Positions 1 through 8,783 are shown, counted from the first letter of the stretch. The stretch is DNA of 64,000 bases from Streptomyces rishiriensis (GCF_030815485.1 NZ_JAUSWV010000002.1:8246001-8310000), one strand, 5' to 3'. Numbers and translations: made by a program. The notes: generated from the letters alone by a model not told the origin.

Positions 1-1080
1 GGCCTGAGTCCGCCAGGGCAACGCATCCAGTCGTGCCACCAGTTGACCAGCCGTCATCTCGTCCACGACATGTACCGGGTGGGCGAACCGGGAGTCCAGC
101 AACTCGAGCGCGTAGCCCACGGACAGCACGTGGTACTCGGCAGTGCCGTCCTCGATCCACCCGTCGCGGGCCGGCGCGGCAAGCGTGCCCGGTCCGCCTC
201 CACGAGCGAGCTCAGGTACCAGGCCGCTCACCGGATCCTGCAGCGCGCGCAGTCGCTCGGCATGCTCGGCCGCGGCCAGCTGCCCGGGAGGGGCGCCCAG
301 CAACAGATCGGCGATCTCCACAGCGTCGCAGTGCGCGCGCACCGTCGCCGAAACGCCCGGCCGATCCCCGTAGCGGCCGGTGTCGTCGCTCCAGCAGCGA
401 GCCAGGACATCGTGGGCCTGCGCCCGGGCCCGCTCGGCGAACTCGGCCACGGCGTCCCCCAGTTCGGCTTCCGGCGTGACAACCCCCGAAGCGCCGTGCC
501 GACGGCGGTCGCGCAGCGGGCGGGCGGGGTTGCCGGCGGCGATCGTCCACGGCGCCAGGTCCTTGGTGACGACCGCCCCCGCCCCCACCACGCAATGATT
601 GCCGATCGTCACCCCGTCCAGGACGACGACGTTCGAGCCGATCCACACGTCGTCCCCGACGACGACACCCTTGCTCGTCAGCGGCTGCCGGTGCACGGGC
701 TGGTCCGGCGCGAAGCCGTGGTTGAAGCCGAGCAGGGAAGCGTGTGCGCCGATGCGCGCCCCGTCCCCGAGCGTCACGCGCCCCCGCACCGTCGCGTACG
801 GGTTGACGGAGCAGTCACGCCCGGCCCGCACCTCGCCCGTGACATAGGCGTATCGGGCGATGTAGGAGTCGGCGCCCAGTCGCAGGACCTCGGCGAACAC
901 GGCGGCAGCGGGGGAGACATAGCAGCGCGGTCCCAGACTCGCACCGGCCGCGATCAACGTTTCCTGGTGCACGGCCTGAGCCGCTCGCTGTACGGACGAG
1001 GCCCTGTGCGCGAAGTCCCAGGGACAGTAGTCGAAATAGGAGTCCTCGGCGACGCCTTCTTGATCCACGCCTGTCAGCAT
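1..1080 (-). CDS. hexapeptide-repeat acyltransferase, 3' end cut by window
   Basis: Partial gene; the 5' end is inside the window and the 3' end runs off the left edge. The start ATG at 1080 is fixed by an in-frame TAA 12 nt upstream. Residues about 45-165 form a left-handed beta-helix of the LpxA/maltose O-acetyltransferase type, with imperfect hexapeptides around VVVGDDVWIGSNVVVLDGV and a terminal AGAVVTKD..PWTIAAGNPA signature that closes such acyltransferase domains. The family transfers an acetyl or other acyl group from CoA to sugars or small acceptors in the cytoplasm. After the helix there are at least 160 further residues with no hexapeptides, rich in Ala/Glu/Arg and predicted helical, so this is longer than the usual 180-220 residue enzymes. 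That C-terminal part I do not recognise. Acceptor unknown. Confidence 0.85.
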   Translation of the reverse strand, partial: MLTGVDQEGVAEDSYFDYCPWDFAHRASSVQRAAQAVHQETLIAAGASLGPRCYVSPAAAVFAEVLRLGADSYIARYAYVTGEVRAGRDCSVNPYATVRGRVTLGDGARIGAHASLLGFNHGFAPDQPVHRQPLTSKGVVVGDDVWIGSNVVVLDGVTIGNHCVVGAGAVVTKDLAPWTIAAGNPARPLRDRRRHGASGVVTPEAELGDAVAEFAERARAQAHDVLARCWSDDTGRYGDRPGVSATVRAHCDAVEIADLLLGAPPGQLAAAEHAERLRALQDPVSGLVPELARGGGPGTLAAPARDGWIEDGTAEYHVLSVGYALELLDSRFAHPVHVVDEMTAGQLVARLDALPWRTQA

Positions 1081-1110
1081 AGATAGCGCTTACCGGCGCG
1101 AGCAATCCTC

Positions 1111-1165
1111 GTCTGCCGTCTGCCGTCTGCCGTCTGCCTCTGCCGTCTGCCGTCTGCCGTCCGCC
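1111..1165. repeat. GTCTGCC heptamer tandem repeat
   Basis: Eight consecutive copies of the 7-bp unit GTCTGCC, the fifth shortened to TCTGCC and the last changed to GTCCGCC. It lies just upstream of the acyltransferase start at 1080, between that gene and a doubtful small reading frame. Such short arrays in GC-rich DNA may arise by slippage; no function is evident. Confidence 0.9.
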
Positions 1166-1195
1166 GCCTTTCGGACCGCGTGACCCCGCACCCCG

Positions 1196-1483
1196 GTGAT
1201 GCGACCGGCAGCGGCAACCAGTCGACCGGGCCCTGCCCGCACTGGTCGCCAAGCATCCCAGGCGATACGCCGGCGGAACCTGCGCGAGCTGTGCCAGGAC
1301 ATGCACGACCACCTGCGCTCCGTCGGTCTCGTCGACCTGCTGGACACCGCCTTCGCCCCCGACGCCGGCGACTACCTCATCGAATGCCTGCGACCGGCAC
1401 AGCAGTTGCCGGAATCGGTCGGCCCGCCGCAGCAGAAGCCGGGGAGGAGTGGGGCTCCGGGACGCAGGAGCGGCGCACCGTGA
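1196..1483 (+). CDS. possible small hypothetical protein or gene remnant
   Basis: A 95-codon frame starting at GTG 1196. The first 25 residues are low complexity, but the middle (NLRELCQDMHDHLRSVG followed by LVDLLDTAFAPDAGDYL) has the mixed composition of a real helical protein. The tail again degrades to Gly/Pro/Arg. No clear ribosome-binding site precedes the GTG. I do not recognise the family; it may be a decayed internal fragment of a larger gene rather than a functional one. Confidence 0.3.
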   Translation: MMRPAAATSRPGPARTGRQASQAIRRRNLRELCQDMHDHLRSVGLVDLLDTAFAPDAGDYLIECLRPAQQLPESVGPPQQKPGRSGAPGRRSGAP

Positions 1484-1933
1484 CACCGGTCCCACGCGGC
1501 CACCTCGAGGAAACGCACGTCGAGGGTAGGTAGGCAGGCCCGGTCGCGGGTACGTACCTGGGTTCTTCACGTGGGTGCGCAGGACGATCGTAGTGGCCGG
1601 GCGGTCCGGACGGTCCGGGTGTCCGGGCGCGTTCACCAGCCCGTAGGCCGTCGGAGGCGGCGTCGACACTTGAACGAAGAGAGCGTCAGGGGCGCCGGGC
1701 GGGGGAGGGGAGCACGCTGTCGACGAGGGGTGCCGAGGGCCTGTCGTCAACGTGTCAAGGGATGCGGCCGAAGGAAGTCCGGAAAGATTTCAACTTTCGA
1801 AGGCTTGCCGAGACTGAGGTCTCATCAGTTAAATCAAGACGTGAACTAAGCGTCGCAGCAGTGACCTTGGCATGCCGCCACATCTGCTGCCGACGCTCTC
1901 GTGTCCTTTCCCGACGCACCCGCAGGGACCTCC
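1484..1933. other. intergenic region with possible operator
   Basis: About 450 bases without a convincing gene. The right half, from about 1760, becomes less GC-rich and carries the GAAAG/CTTTC dyad listed separately. It is the likely promoter region of the secreted beta-helix gene. Nothing else was recognised. Confidence 0.5.
1781..1800. promoter_or_regulatory. GAAAG-CTTTC dyad, possible operator
   Basis: An imperfect inverted repeat, GGAAAG and CTTTCG separated by about 8 nt, in the AT-richer DNA upstream of the secreted glycan-active enzyme. CGAAAG/CTTTCG-containing dyads are common operators of LacI-family sugar regulators in Streptomyces. This assignment is by resemblance only. Confidence 0.3.
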
Positions 1934-4486
1934 ATGAGACTCAGATCCCTGGGTGTCGCGCTCGCCGCCACGGCAGCGTTGATCACCCTTCCGGCCATCC
2001 GGCCACCGGCGGCCGCGGCCGCCGACGCCAACCTGTCCCAGGGCAGAACGGCAACGGCATCCTCGAACGAGAACGCGGGCACGCCCGCGGCCTCCGCTGT
2101 CGACGGCGACACCGGCACCCGGTGGTCCTCGGCGGCCACCGACGACCAGTGGCTCCAGGTCGACCTCGGAAGCGGCGCCACGATCAGCCAAGTGGTCGTC
2201 AACTGGGAGGCGGCCTACGGCAAGGACTACAAGATCCAGTCCTCGTCCGACGGCAGCACCTGGACCGACCTGCGCACGGTCGCCGACGGAGATGGCGGCA
2301 CCGACACGCTCGCCGTGTCCGGCCAGGGCCGTTACGTACGGCTTCAAGGCGTCCACCGGGCGACCCAATGGGGTTACTCCGTCTGGGAGTTCCAGGTGTT
2401 CGGCACCACCGGCGGAACGTCCCAGCCCGGTAGCTGCTCGACCGCCAACTCGGCGCAGGGCAAGACCGCTTCGGCGTCCTCGACGGAGAACGCCGGCACC
2501 CCCGCGTCCGCCGCGTTCGACGGCAACGACTCCACCCGCTGGTCCAGCCAGGCCTCGGACCCGCAGTGGCTGCGCGTCGACCTGGGCTCGTCCCAGGACA
2601 TCTGCGGGATCGACCTGAACTGGGAAGCCGCGTACGGCAGGGACCTCCAGATACAGGCGTCCGCCGACGGTCAGAACTGGAGCACGCTCAAGACCGTCAC
2701 CGGTGCGACCGGCGGCCGTGCCTCCTACGACGTGAGCGGCACGGGCCGTTACGTCCGTGTCCTCGGGACGGCTCGCGGGACGGCGTACGGCTACTCGCTC
2801 TGGGAGGTCGCCGTCCACACCGCGTCCGGCGGCACCGGGGGCCCCGTTCAGGGGGGCGGCGACCTCGGCCCGAACGTGATCGTCGTCGACCCCTCCACGC
2901 CCAACCTCCAGCAGAAGTTCGACCAGGTCTTCGCCCAGCAGGAGACCGCGCAGTTCGGCTCCGGGCGCTACCAGTTCCTGCTCAAGCCGGGGACCTACAA
3001 CGGCATCAACGCCCAACTCGGGTTCTACACCTCCATCTCCGGCCTCGGACTGAACCCCGACGACACCCAGATCAACGGCGACATCACCGTGGACGCGGGC
3101 TGGTTCAACGGCAACGCCACGCAGAACTTCTGGCGTTCGGCGGAGAACCTGGCGATCACGCCGGTCAACGGCACCGACCGCTGGGCCGTCGCCCAGGCCG
3201 CTCCGTTCCGCCGCATCCACGTCAAGGGCGGCCTCAACCTCGCCCCCAACGGCTACGGATGGGCCTCCGGCGGCTACATCGCCGACTCGAAGATCGACGG
3301 CACGGTCGGCCCGTACTCCCAGCAGCAGTGGTACACCCGTGACAGTTCCGTGGGCGGCTGGACCAACGGCGTGTGGAACATGACGTTCACCGGCGTCCAG
3401 GGCGCCCCGGCGACCAACTTCGACACCGGGCCCTACACCACGCTGGACACCACCCCGGTCTCCCGCGAGAAGCCGTTCCTCTACCTCGACGGCAACGACT
3501 ACAAGGTCTTCGTCCCCGCCAAGCGCACCAACGCGCGCGGTGTGTCCTGGCCCGCCAACGCCGGGACCTCGCTCCCGCTGAGCCAGTTCTACGTCGTCAA
3601 GCCGGGCGCGACCGCCGCCACCATCAACACCGCCCTGGCTCAGGGCCTGAACCTGCTGTTCACGCCCGGCGTCTACCACCTCGACCAGACGATCAACGTC
3701 ACCCGCGCCGACACCGTGGTGCTCGGGCTGGGGCTGGCGACCATCGTGCCCGACGGGGGCGTCGACGCGATGCACGTCGCGGATGTCGACGGCGTCCGGC
3801 TGGCCGGATTCCTCATCGACGCCGGCGCGACCCGGTCCGGCACCCTTCTGCAGATCGGTCCCGCCACAGCGGCGGCCGACCACTCCGCCAACCCGACCAC
3901 CATGCAGGACGTCTTCGTACGCGTCGGCGGGGCGGGCCCCGGCCTGGCGACGGACTCCGTCGTGGTCAACAGCGACGACGTCGTCATCGACCACACCTGG
4001 CTCTGGCGCGCCGACCATGGCGAAGGCGTCGGCTGGGAGACCAACCGGGCCGACTACGGACTGCGGGTCAACGGCGACGACGTCCTGGCGACCGGCCTGT
4101 TCGTGGAGCACTTCAACAAGTACGACGTCGTATGGAGCGGTGAGAGGGGGCGCACGATCTTCTTCCAGAACGAGAAGGCGTACGACGCGCCCAATGCCGC
4201 CGCCATCACGCACGACGGCATCGTCGGATGGGCGGCCTACAAGGTCGCCGACACGGTGGCCGTGCACGAGGCGTGGGGTCTGGGCAGCTACTGCAACTAC
4301 ACCTCCGATCCCTCGATCGTGCAGCACCACGGCTTCCAGGTCCCGGTCAAGGCGGGCGTCAAGATGCACAACCTGCAGGTGATCTCGCTGGGAGGCAAGG
4401 GCCAGTACGCCCATGTCATCAACGACACCGGCGCGCCGACCTCGGGGACGGACACGGTGCCGTCGAAGGTGACCTCGTTCCCGTGA
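1934..4486 (+). CDS. secreted beta-helix glycan-active protein with two F5/8C domains
   Basis: An 850-residue exported protein. ATG 1934 was chosen over GTG 1901 because AGGGA sits at good spacing and the signal peptide (MRLR, hydrophobic core, then PPAAAAADA, about residues 1-33) begins there. Two discoidin/F5-8C (CBM32-like) modules follow at about 34-165 and 172-305, each with the NENAGTPA..AVDGDTGTRWSS type start and a YVRL or YVRV/GYS(V/L)WE end. From about 325 on, a right-handed parallel beta-helix region (two PGTYN/PGVYH turns, VVLGLGLAT, repeated short beta strands) resembles actinobacterial proteins often mislabelled adenylyl cyclase, probably a glycoside hydrolase or lyase. Expected substrate is an extracellular polysaccharide; specificity cannot be read from the sequence. 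The catalytic acids were not identified. Confidence 0.85.
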   Translation: MRLRSLGVALAATAALITLPAIRPPAAAAADANLSQGRTATASSNENAGTPAASAVDGDTGTRWSSAATDDQWLQVDLGSGATISQVVVNWEAAYGKDYKIQSSSDGSTWTDLRTVADGDGGTDTLAVSGQGRYVRLQGVHRATQWGYSVWEFQVFGTTGGTSQPGSCSTANSAQGKTASASSTENAGTPASAAFDGNDSTRWSSQASDPQWLRVDLGSSQDICGIDLNWEAAYGRDLQIQASADGQNWSTLKTVTGATGGRASYDVSGTGRYVRVLGTARGTAYGYSLWEVAVHTASGGTGGPVQGGGDLGPNVIVVDPSTPNLQQKFDQVFAQQETAQFGSGRYQFLLKPGTYNGINAQLGFYTSISGLGLNPDDTQINGDITVDAGWFNGNATQNFWRSAENLAITPVNGTDRWAVAQAAPFRRIHVKGGLNLAPNGYGWASGGYIADSKIDGTVGPYSQQQWYTRDSSVGGWTNGVWNMTFTGVQGAPATNFDTGPYTTLDTTPVSREKPFLYLDGNDYKVFVPAKRTNARGVSWPANAGTSLPLSQFYVVKPGATAATINTALAQGLNLLFTPGVYHLDQTINVTRADTVVLGLGLATIVPDGGVDAMHVADVDGVRLAGFLIDAGATRSGTLLQIGPATAAADHSANPTTMQDVFVRVGGAGPGLATDSVVVNSDDVVIDHTWLWRADHGEGVGWETNRADYGLRVNGDDVLATGLFVEHFNKYDVVWSGERGRTIFFQNEKAYDAPNAAAITHDGIVGWAAYKVADTVAVHEAWGLGSYCNYTSDPSIVQHHGFQVPVKAGVKMHNLQVISLGGKGQYAHVINDTGAPTSGTDTVPSKVTSFP

Positions 4487-4524
4487 CCCAGGTTCCGTGA
4501 CCCAGGTTCCGTGACCCAGGTTTC
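4483..4524. repeat. 14-bp tandem repeat overlapping a stop codon
   Basis: Three head-to-tail copies of GTGACCCAGGTTCC (the third ends TTTC). The TGA stop of the preceding gene (4484-4486) is inside the first copy, so the duplication extends from the end of the gene into the spacer without altering the protein. Confidence 0.9.
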
Positions 4525-4769
4525 TGTGGTCCGCGTTCTCCTGGTCCACGGGAGTACCGGCACATCGCGCACATGAACCCGCTGCCGGGGCCGCGAGTCG
4601 GCGTCTCCGGCGGCAGGCCGACGGTGTGCCGAGGAGCGCGAAGGGCGGCCGTCCCTCAGGGGGCGGCCGCCGACGTGCCGGCTGCGGCGGCCCCGATCCC
4701 CGCGGCCCGGTGCGAGCCGTGCGGTGTGCCGCGGTCATGACAGTGCCGACCCGGGGCACCCGGAGGAGC

Positions 4770-5552
4770 ATGAAGGCGAAGCCGGCAAAGCGCGTGCTGC
4801 TTGCGACCGTTGTGCTGACGGTCCTTCCCCTCGCCGTGTCCTGCGGTGATCAGAAACCCGAGGGGGCCGGTGGGTCGACCGCGGCGGGACCGCCCGCCCT
4901 GGCGCGATCCGGGGCCCACCTCGTCATCACCACCGAGAACGGGCTGCTGCTGCGCCCCACCGACGGCCGCCGGGTCACCGTCGACGACCGCGCCGACGGC
5001 GACTGGTCCTACGACGACGACACCTGGACCCTGGACCTGTCCTGCGCGGACCGGGACCGGGACGGGGAGCGGGAGCGGCGTGAGCAAGCGTGTCCCCGGA
5101 TGCCCTACGTGAAGGTCCCGGACGGCGTCAGCGTCACGGTCAGTGCCCGCAACGCGGGCGTGGACGTGGCGGGACTCGCCGCGGCGCTGGACGTCACGAC
5201 CGTCAACGGCGATGTGACGGTGACCCGTTCCGGGAAGGACGACGCACCGGTTCGGCTGGTCACCCGCAACGGCTCCGTGCGCGCGACGGCACTCGACGCG
5301 GGCCGGCTGCACGCGGCGACGACCAACGGCGACGTGATCCTCGCGTGTGCCACCGCGCCGTCGGACGTCACGGCCAGGACCACCAACGGCTCGGTCGGCG
5401 TCACCGTTGCGCCCGACGCCCCCGCGTATCGCGTCGCGGCCGGTACGGAGAACGGCCGGGCCACGGTGGACGTGCCCACCAGCGACGACCGCGAGGGCCC
5501 GGCGATGACGCTGACGACGGTCAACGGTGACGTCGACGTCCGCCGCGACTGA
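4770..5552 (+). CDS. DUF4097-family lipoprotein
   Basis: A 260-residue protein. The start at ATG 4770 is preceded by GGAGGAG. Residues 1-25 are a lipoprotein signal peptide (KRVLLATVVLTVLPLAVSC) with the acylated cysteine in AVSC. The mature part ends in a repetitive beta-helix or beta-solenoid of the DUF4097 type: short turns TTVNGDV, TRNGSV, TTNGDV, TTNGSV, TENGRA and TTVNGDV recur every 20-30 residues from about residue 145 to the end. DUF4097 proteins are surface or envelope beta-solenoids of unknown role, often near two-component or stress genes, which fits the vanZ/two-component genes downstream. A charged segment with RDRDGERERREQ at about 92-103 separates two parts. No catalytic motif seen. 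Confidence 0.8.
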   Translation: MKAKPAKRVLLATVVLTVLPLAVSCGDQKPEGAGGSTAAGPPALARSGAHLVITTENGLLLRPTDGRRVTVDDRADGDWSYDDDTWTLDLSCADRDRDGERERREQACPRMPYVKVPDGVSVTVSARNAGVDVAGLAAALDVTTVNGDVTVTRSGKDDAPVRLVTRNGSVRATALDAGRLHAATTNGDVILACATAPSDVTARTTNGSVGVTVAPDAPAYRVAAGTENGRATVDVPTSDDREGPAMTLTTVNGDVDVRRD

Positions 5553-5954
5553 CCCGCCTCCGCCCACACCGCCGGACGACCGCTGCCGTCTGACTGACGG
5601 TCGAGGTCCCGGCCGGCAGCACGGCGGAGACCCATGTTCCGGCCGGTGACGGCCACGCCACCTCGGAACCGGCGCAAGCCGGCGGTGGGACGGGCCCACC
5701 GCCGGTGATCGCGCCGGGGACGGCGGCGGCGTCGGACACCTGGTCCGGTGACTCTGCCGCGGTGGGCGTCGAGGACTGGTGCCTACAGCGTCGAGCTGAA
5801 GCTCCGGCGTTCCCGAATCGACCGCGTACACCGCCTCCTTGGCCGTGAAGCGCACCGGGCGCGCGCCCTTCGGGGGTGACGGAGACTCCGTGTATCGCCG
5901 GCGTATCGAAAATCGCATACGCCACCGCAACGGCCCTGCGGCTCCCATGGAGAC
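5553..5954. other. intergenic region upstream of vanZ-like gene
   Basis: About 400 bases without a credible coding frame on either strand. Its right end carries the GTATC direct repeat described separately and is probably the promoter region of the vanZ-like gene. Confidence 0.5.
5892..5908. promoter_or_regulatory. GTATC direct repeat, likely response-regulator site
   Basis: Two GTATC half sites 11 bp apart (GTATCGCCGGCGTATC). OmpR/PhoP-type regulators usually bind two direct repeats spaced about one helical turn. Nearly the same element occurs, on the opposite strand, before the response-regulator gene at 6689-6705 (15 of 18 positions agree). A GCATAC half site follows at about 5915. Likely the operator by which that regulator controls the vanZ-like gene. 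Confidence 0.6.
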
Positions 5955-6659
5955 GTGAACACCAACGCGTCCCTGTCAGCACCCCTCCGCCGCACGCGCG
6001 GGCTCGTGCTCGCCGTCCTCGCGGTCCTCGGCCTGGCGAGCGCCGTGTTCGTCGTGCGGCGGCCGCTCATGATGTCCGCTCCGATGTGTGTCGCCGGACG
6101 GTGGCACGGCTGCTTCGACACGTTCAACGGTGTGGTGCTCATGACGCTGGTCACGCTGCCGTTGGCCGCGCTCGTGGTGTGGGCTCTGGCACGTGCCCGG
6201 CGTGCCGCCGGCGTCGCATCGGCCTGGCGGATGTCGCTGGCCGAGGTGGGCATGGTCCACGGGACGGTGCCGTTCCTGTGGCTGACCATGATGCCGGGCG
6301 CCGGGGCCGGCGTCGTCCCCGCCCGGGTGAGCCTGATACCGCTGCGGGACCTGGTCACGATGGGGCCCCTCGGGATCGTCGGCAACCTGCTGGTTTTCGC
6401 GTCGCTGGGATTCTTCGCCCCGATGCGGTTCACGGCGTCGGCGTCCCTGCCGCGCATACTGGCCCTCGGGGCGGGGTGCTCGGTCCTGGTCGAAACCGCA
6501 CAGTACGTCCTGCGCCTCGACCGCGTGTCCTCCGTGGACGACGTACTGGTCAACGCCGCCGGCGCGGTGCTGGCCGCGCTCGCCTCGCGCCGCTGGTGGC
6601 GTACCCCGGCACAAGCGTCGCCGGACCGGTCCCGCCCCGCCCCGGCACCGGCAGGCTGA
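5955..6659 (+). CDS. VanZ-family membrane protein
   Basis: A 234-residue integral membrane protein starting at GTG 5955. Hydrophobic segments lie at about 15-37, 55-78, 95-112, 132-155 and 170-215. The C-terminal half carries the VanZ signature: GNLLVFASLGFFAPM, then E..QY.L.LDRVSSVDDVLVNAAG. VanZ proteins are small membrane proteins of unresolved biochemical function; the founder raises teicoplanin resistance in enterococci, while most actinobacterial members are of unknown role. It is followed 68 bp later by a two-component pair in the same direction and shares a probable operator with it, so it may be a target of that pair. Confidence 0.85.
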   Translation: MNTNASLSAPLRRTRGLVLAVLAVLGLASAVFVVRRPLMMSAPMCVAGRWHGCFDTFNGVVLMTLVTLPLAALVVWALARARRAAGVASAWRMSLAEVGMVHGTVPFLWLTMMPGAGAGVVPARVSLIPLRDLVTMGPLGIVGNLLVFASLGFFAPMRFTASASLPRILALGAGCSVLVETAQYVLRLDRVSSVDDVLVNAAGAVLAALASRRWWRTPAQASPDRSRPAPAPAG

Positions 6660-6688
6660 GCCGGGTGCCCGGTGTGCCCACGCCTTTG

Positions 6689-6705
6689 GATACGTCGGCG
6701 ATACG
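6689..6705. promoter_or_regulatory. GATAC direct repeat before response-regulator gene
   Basis: Two GATAC half sites 11 bp apart (GATACGTCGGCGATACG), reverse-complement equivalent of the element at 5892-5908. It lies 24-40 bp before the ATG of the regulator, with GCATAGGCT just downstream as a possible -10 region. The position suggests autoregulation. Confidence 0.6.
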
Positions 6706-6727
6706 TGGTGCTGCATAGGCTTCGGAC

Positions 6728-7423
6728 ATGCGCGTACTGATCGTGGAGGACGAGCCCTACCTGGCCGAAGCCGTCCGTGACGGTCTGCGGCTGGAGGCGA
6801 TCGCCGCCGACATCGCCGGAGACGGCGACTCCGCCCTGGAACTGCTGAGCGTCAACTCCTACGACCTCGCGGTCCTGGACCGTGACATCCCCGGTCCCTC
6901 GGGCGACGAGGTCGCCCGGTGCATCGTCGCCTCCGGCAGCGGCATCCCGATCCTCATGCTCACCGCCGCCGACCGGATCGACGACAAGGCCTCGGGGTTC
7001 GGGCTCGGCGCGGACGACTACCTCACCAAACCGTTCGAGTTGCGGGAGCTCGTCCTGCGGCTCAGGGCGCTCGACCGCAGACGTGCCTACGCCCGGCCCC
7101 CGGTCCGCGAGATCGCGGGCCTGCGGCTCGACCCCTTCCGCCGGGAGGTCTTCCGCGACGGACGTCACGTCGCGCTCACCCGCAAACAGTTCGCCGTACT
7201 GGAGGTCCTCGTCGCCGCCGAGGGCGGGGTCGTCAGCGCCGAAGAGCTGCTGGAACGGGCCTGGGACGAGAACGCCGACCCGCTGACCAACGCCGTGCGC
7301 ATCACCGTCTCCGCACTGCGCAAACGGCTCGGCGAGCCCTGGATCATCGCCACGGTGCCCGGCGTCGGCTACCGGATCGACACCGGTACGGACACCACCC
7401 ACCCCGGCGGCACTCATGGATAG
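6728..7423 (+). CDS. OmpR-family response regulator
   Basis: 231 residues. The receiver domain (1-115) has the acidic pocket in VEDEP, phospho-acceptor Asp51 in AVLDRDIPG, the conserved Thr in LMLTA and Lys in YLTKPF. The C-terminal winged helix (about 130-225) shows the OmpR pattern LTRKQFAVLEVL..EGGVVS.EELLERAWDEN and the end motif RKRLGEPWIIATVPGVGYRID. It is the cytoplasmic output partner of the kinase encoded next, whose start overlaps this stop by 8 bp. Its likely DNA sites are the 11-bp-spaced GTATC repeats before this gene and before the vanZ-like gene. Confidence 0.95.
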   Translation: MRVLIVEDEPYLAEAVRDGLRLEAIAADIAGDGDSALELLSVNSYDLAVLDRDIPGPSGDEVARCIVASGSGIPILMLTAADRIDDKASGFGLGADDYLTKPFELRELVLRLRALDRRRAYARPPVREIAGLRLDPFRREVFRDGRHVALTRKQFAVLEVLVAAEGGVVSAEELLERAWDENADPLTNAVRITVSALRKRLGEPWIIATVPGVGYRIDTGTDTTHPGGTHG

Positions 7424-8516
7424 GCCGGCGCGCAGCGCCCGGCTGAAACTCACCCTCAGCTACGCCGGATTCCTCGTCGTCGCGGGCACTCTCCTGCTGG
7501 CCGTCATCTGGGTCTTCGTGCTGCGCTGGCTACCGACCAGCGACCCCAGATCGCTCCAGGAGACGTTCGGCGCCGTGATCATCGTCGGGCCCAACCGCGC
7601 CGACCTCCTGCGCGGGTTCGCCCCCGCCGCGGCCACGGCGCTGGCCTTCCTCCTCACGTTCGGCCTCCTGGGGGGATGGCTCCTCGCCGGCCGGATGCTC
7701 GCACCCCTCACACGGATCACGGATGCGGCACGCATGGCCGGGAACGGGTCGCTGTCCCACCGGATCCGCATGAAGGACCGCCAGGACGAGTTCCGTGAAC
7801 TCTCCGACGCCTTCGACTCGATGCTCGAACAGCTCGAGTCCCACGTCGCCGAGCAGCAGAGGTTCGCCGCGAACGCCTCCCACGAACTGCGCACCCCGCT
7901 GGCGATCTCGCGCACGCTCCTCGACGTCGCCCGCGAGGACCCCACGCGCAACCCGGGCGAACTCGTCGAACGCCTGCACGCAGTCAACACGCGGGCGATC
8001 GACCTCACCGAGGCCCTCCTGCTGCTCAGCCGCGGCGACCGCGCAAACCTCACCCGCGAGAGCGTCGACCTCTCCCTCGTCGCCGAGGAGGCCGCCGAAA
8101 CGCTGCTTCCCCTCGCCGAACGGCGCCGGATCACGCTCGATGTCACCGGCGGGGCGGCCCGGACCAGCGGCTCCGCGGAACTCCTGCTGCGGATGGCGAC
8201 GAATCTCGTCCAGAACGCCATCGTCCACAACCTCGCCGCCGGTGGCACCGTGACGGTCCACACCGAGGCGCACGGCGGCACGAGCGTGCTGCGGGTCGAG
8301 AACTCGGGCCGTCGGCTCCCCCCGGAACTGCTACCGACGCTCACCGAGCCCTTCCGGCGCGGAACGGAACGGGTACGCACCGACGAACACGCCGGTGTGG
8401 GCCTCGGCCTGGCCATCGTGCACAGCATCGTCCGCGCCCACGACGGGACGCTCGACCTGGCCCCCCGCCCCGCCGGCGGTCTCCTCGTCACGGTCCGGCT
8501 TCCCGGCACGCCGTAG
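7416..8516 (+). CDS. sensor histidine kinase
   Basis: 366 residues, translationally coupled to the response regulator. Two membrane helices (about 13-37 and 69-91) bracket only some 30 extracytoplasmic residues, so the external sensor is very short. A HAMP linker (about 91-143) precedes the dimerisation/phosphoacceptor helix with His156 in ANASHELRTPLA, and the ATPase domain has N (NLVQNAIVHN), a degenerate G1 (RVENSGRR) and G2 (GVGLGLAIVHSIV) boxes. It should autophosphorylate on His156 and pass the phosphate to Asp51 of the partner. The short loop suggests it senses a membrane or envelope state, as VanS- or intramembrane-sensing kinases do; the signal is unknown. Confidence 0.95.
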   Translation: MDRPARSARLKLTLSYAGFLVVAGTLLLAVIWVFVLRWLPTSDPRSLQETFGAVIIVGPNRADLLRGFAPAAATALAFLLTFGLLGGWLLAGRMLAPLTRITDAARMAGNGSLSHRIRMKDRQDEFRELSDAFDSMLEQLESHVAEQQRFAANASHELRTPLAISRTLLDVAREDPTRNPGELVERLHAVNTRAIDLTEALLLLSRGDRANLTRESVDLSLVAEEAAETLLPLAERRRITLDVTGGAARTSGSAELLLRMATNLVQNAIVHNLAAGGTVTVHTEAHGGTSVLRVENSGRRLPPELLPTLTEPFRRGTERVRTDEHAGVGLGLAIVHSIVRAHDGTLDLAPRPAGGLLVTVRLPGTP

Positions 8517-8783
8517 GCCGGCGCCCTCGGGGTGCCCGCCCGGACGCAGGACCCGCACGGCACCCGGTGAAAGGGGTCGGGCCGGACTGGCACGCCCTCG
8601 GCGGACGAGCGACGAGGCCGACTGCGGGCGGGCCGTAATACGCACAGCCCGGAACCGGCCGACAGCCTCCAGAAGTGACGTGTACGCAGGCACTCCTGCG
8701 CGGTCCGCGCCACGTTCGCGCCCACCGGCACTGCCCGGTCACCGCAGCGCGTTCGGCGTGCCTGCCGTCCGCAACGGAGCCTG

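Noticed and set aside
1829..4771. Minus-strand open frame of 980 codons
   Set aside because: Antisense to the signal-peptide-bearing beta-helix gene; its residues are the Val/Gly/Arg/Asp-rich shadow pattern of high-GC DNA, with no domain motif.
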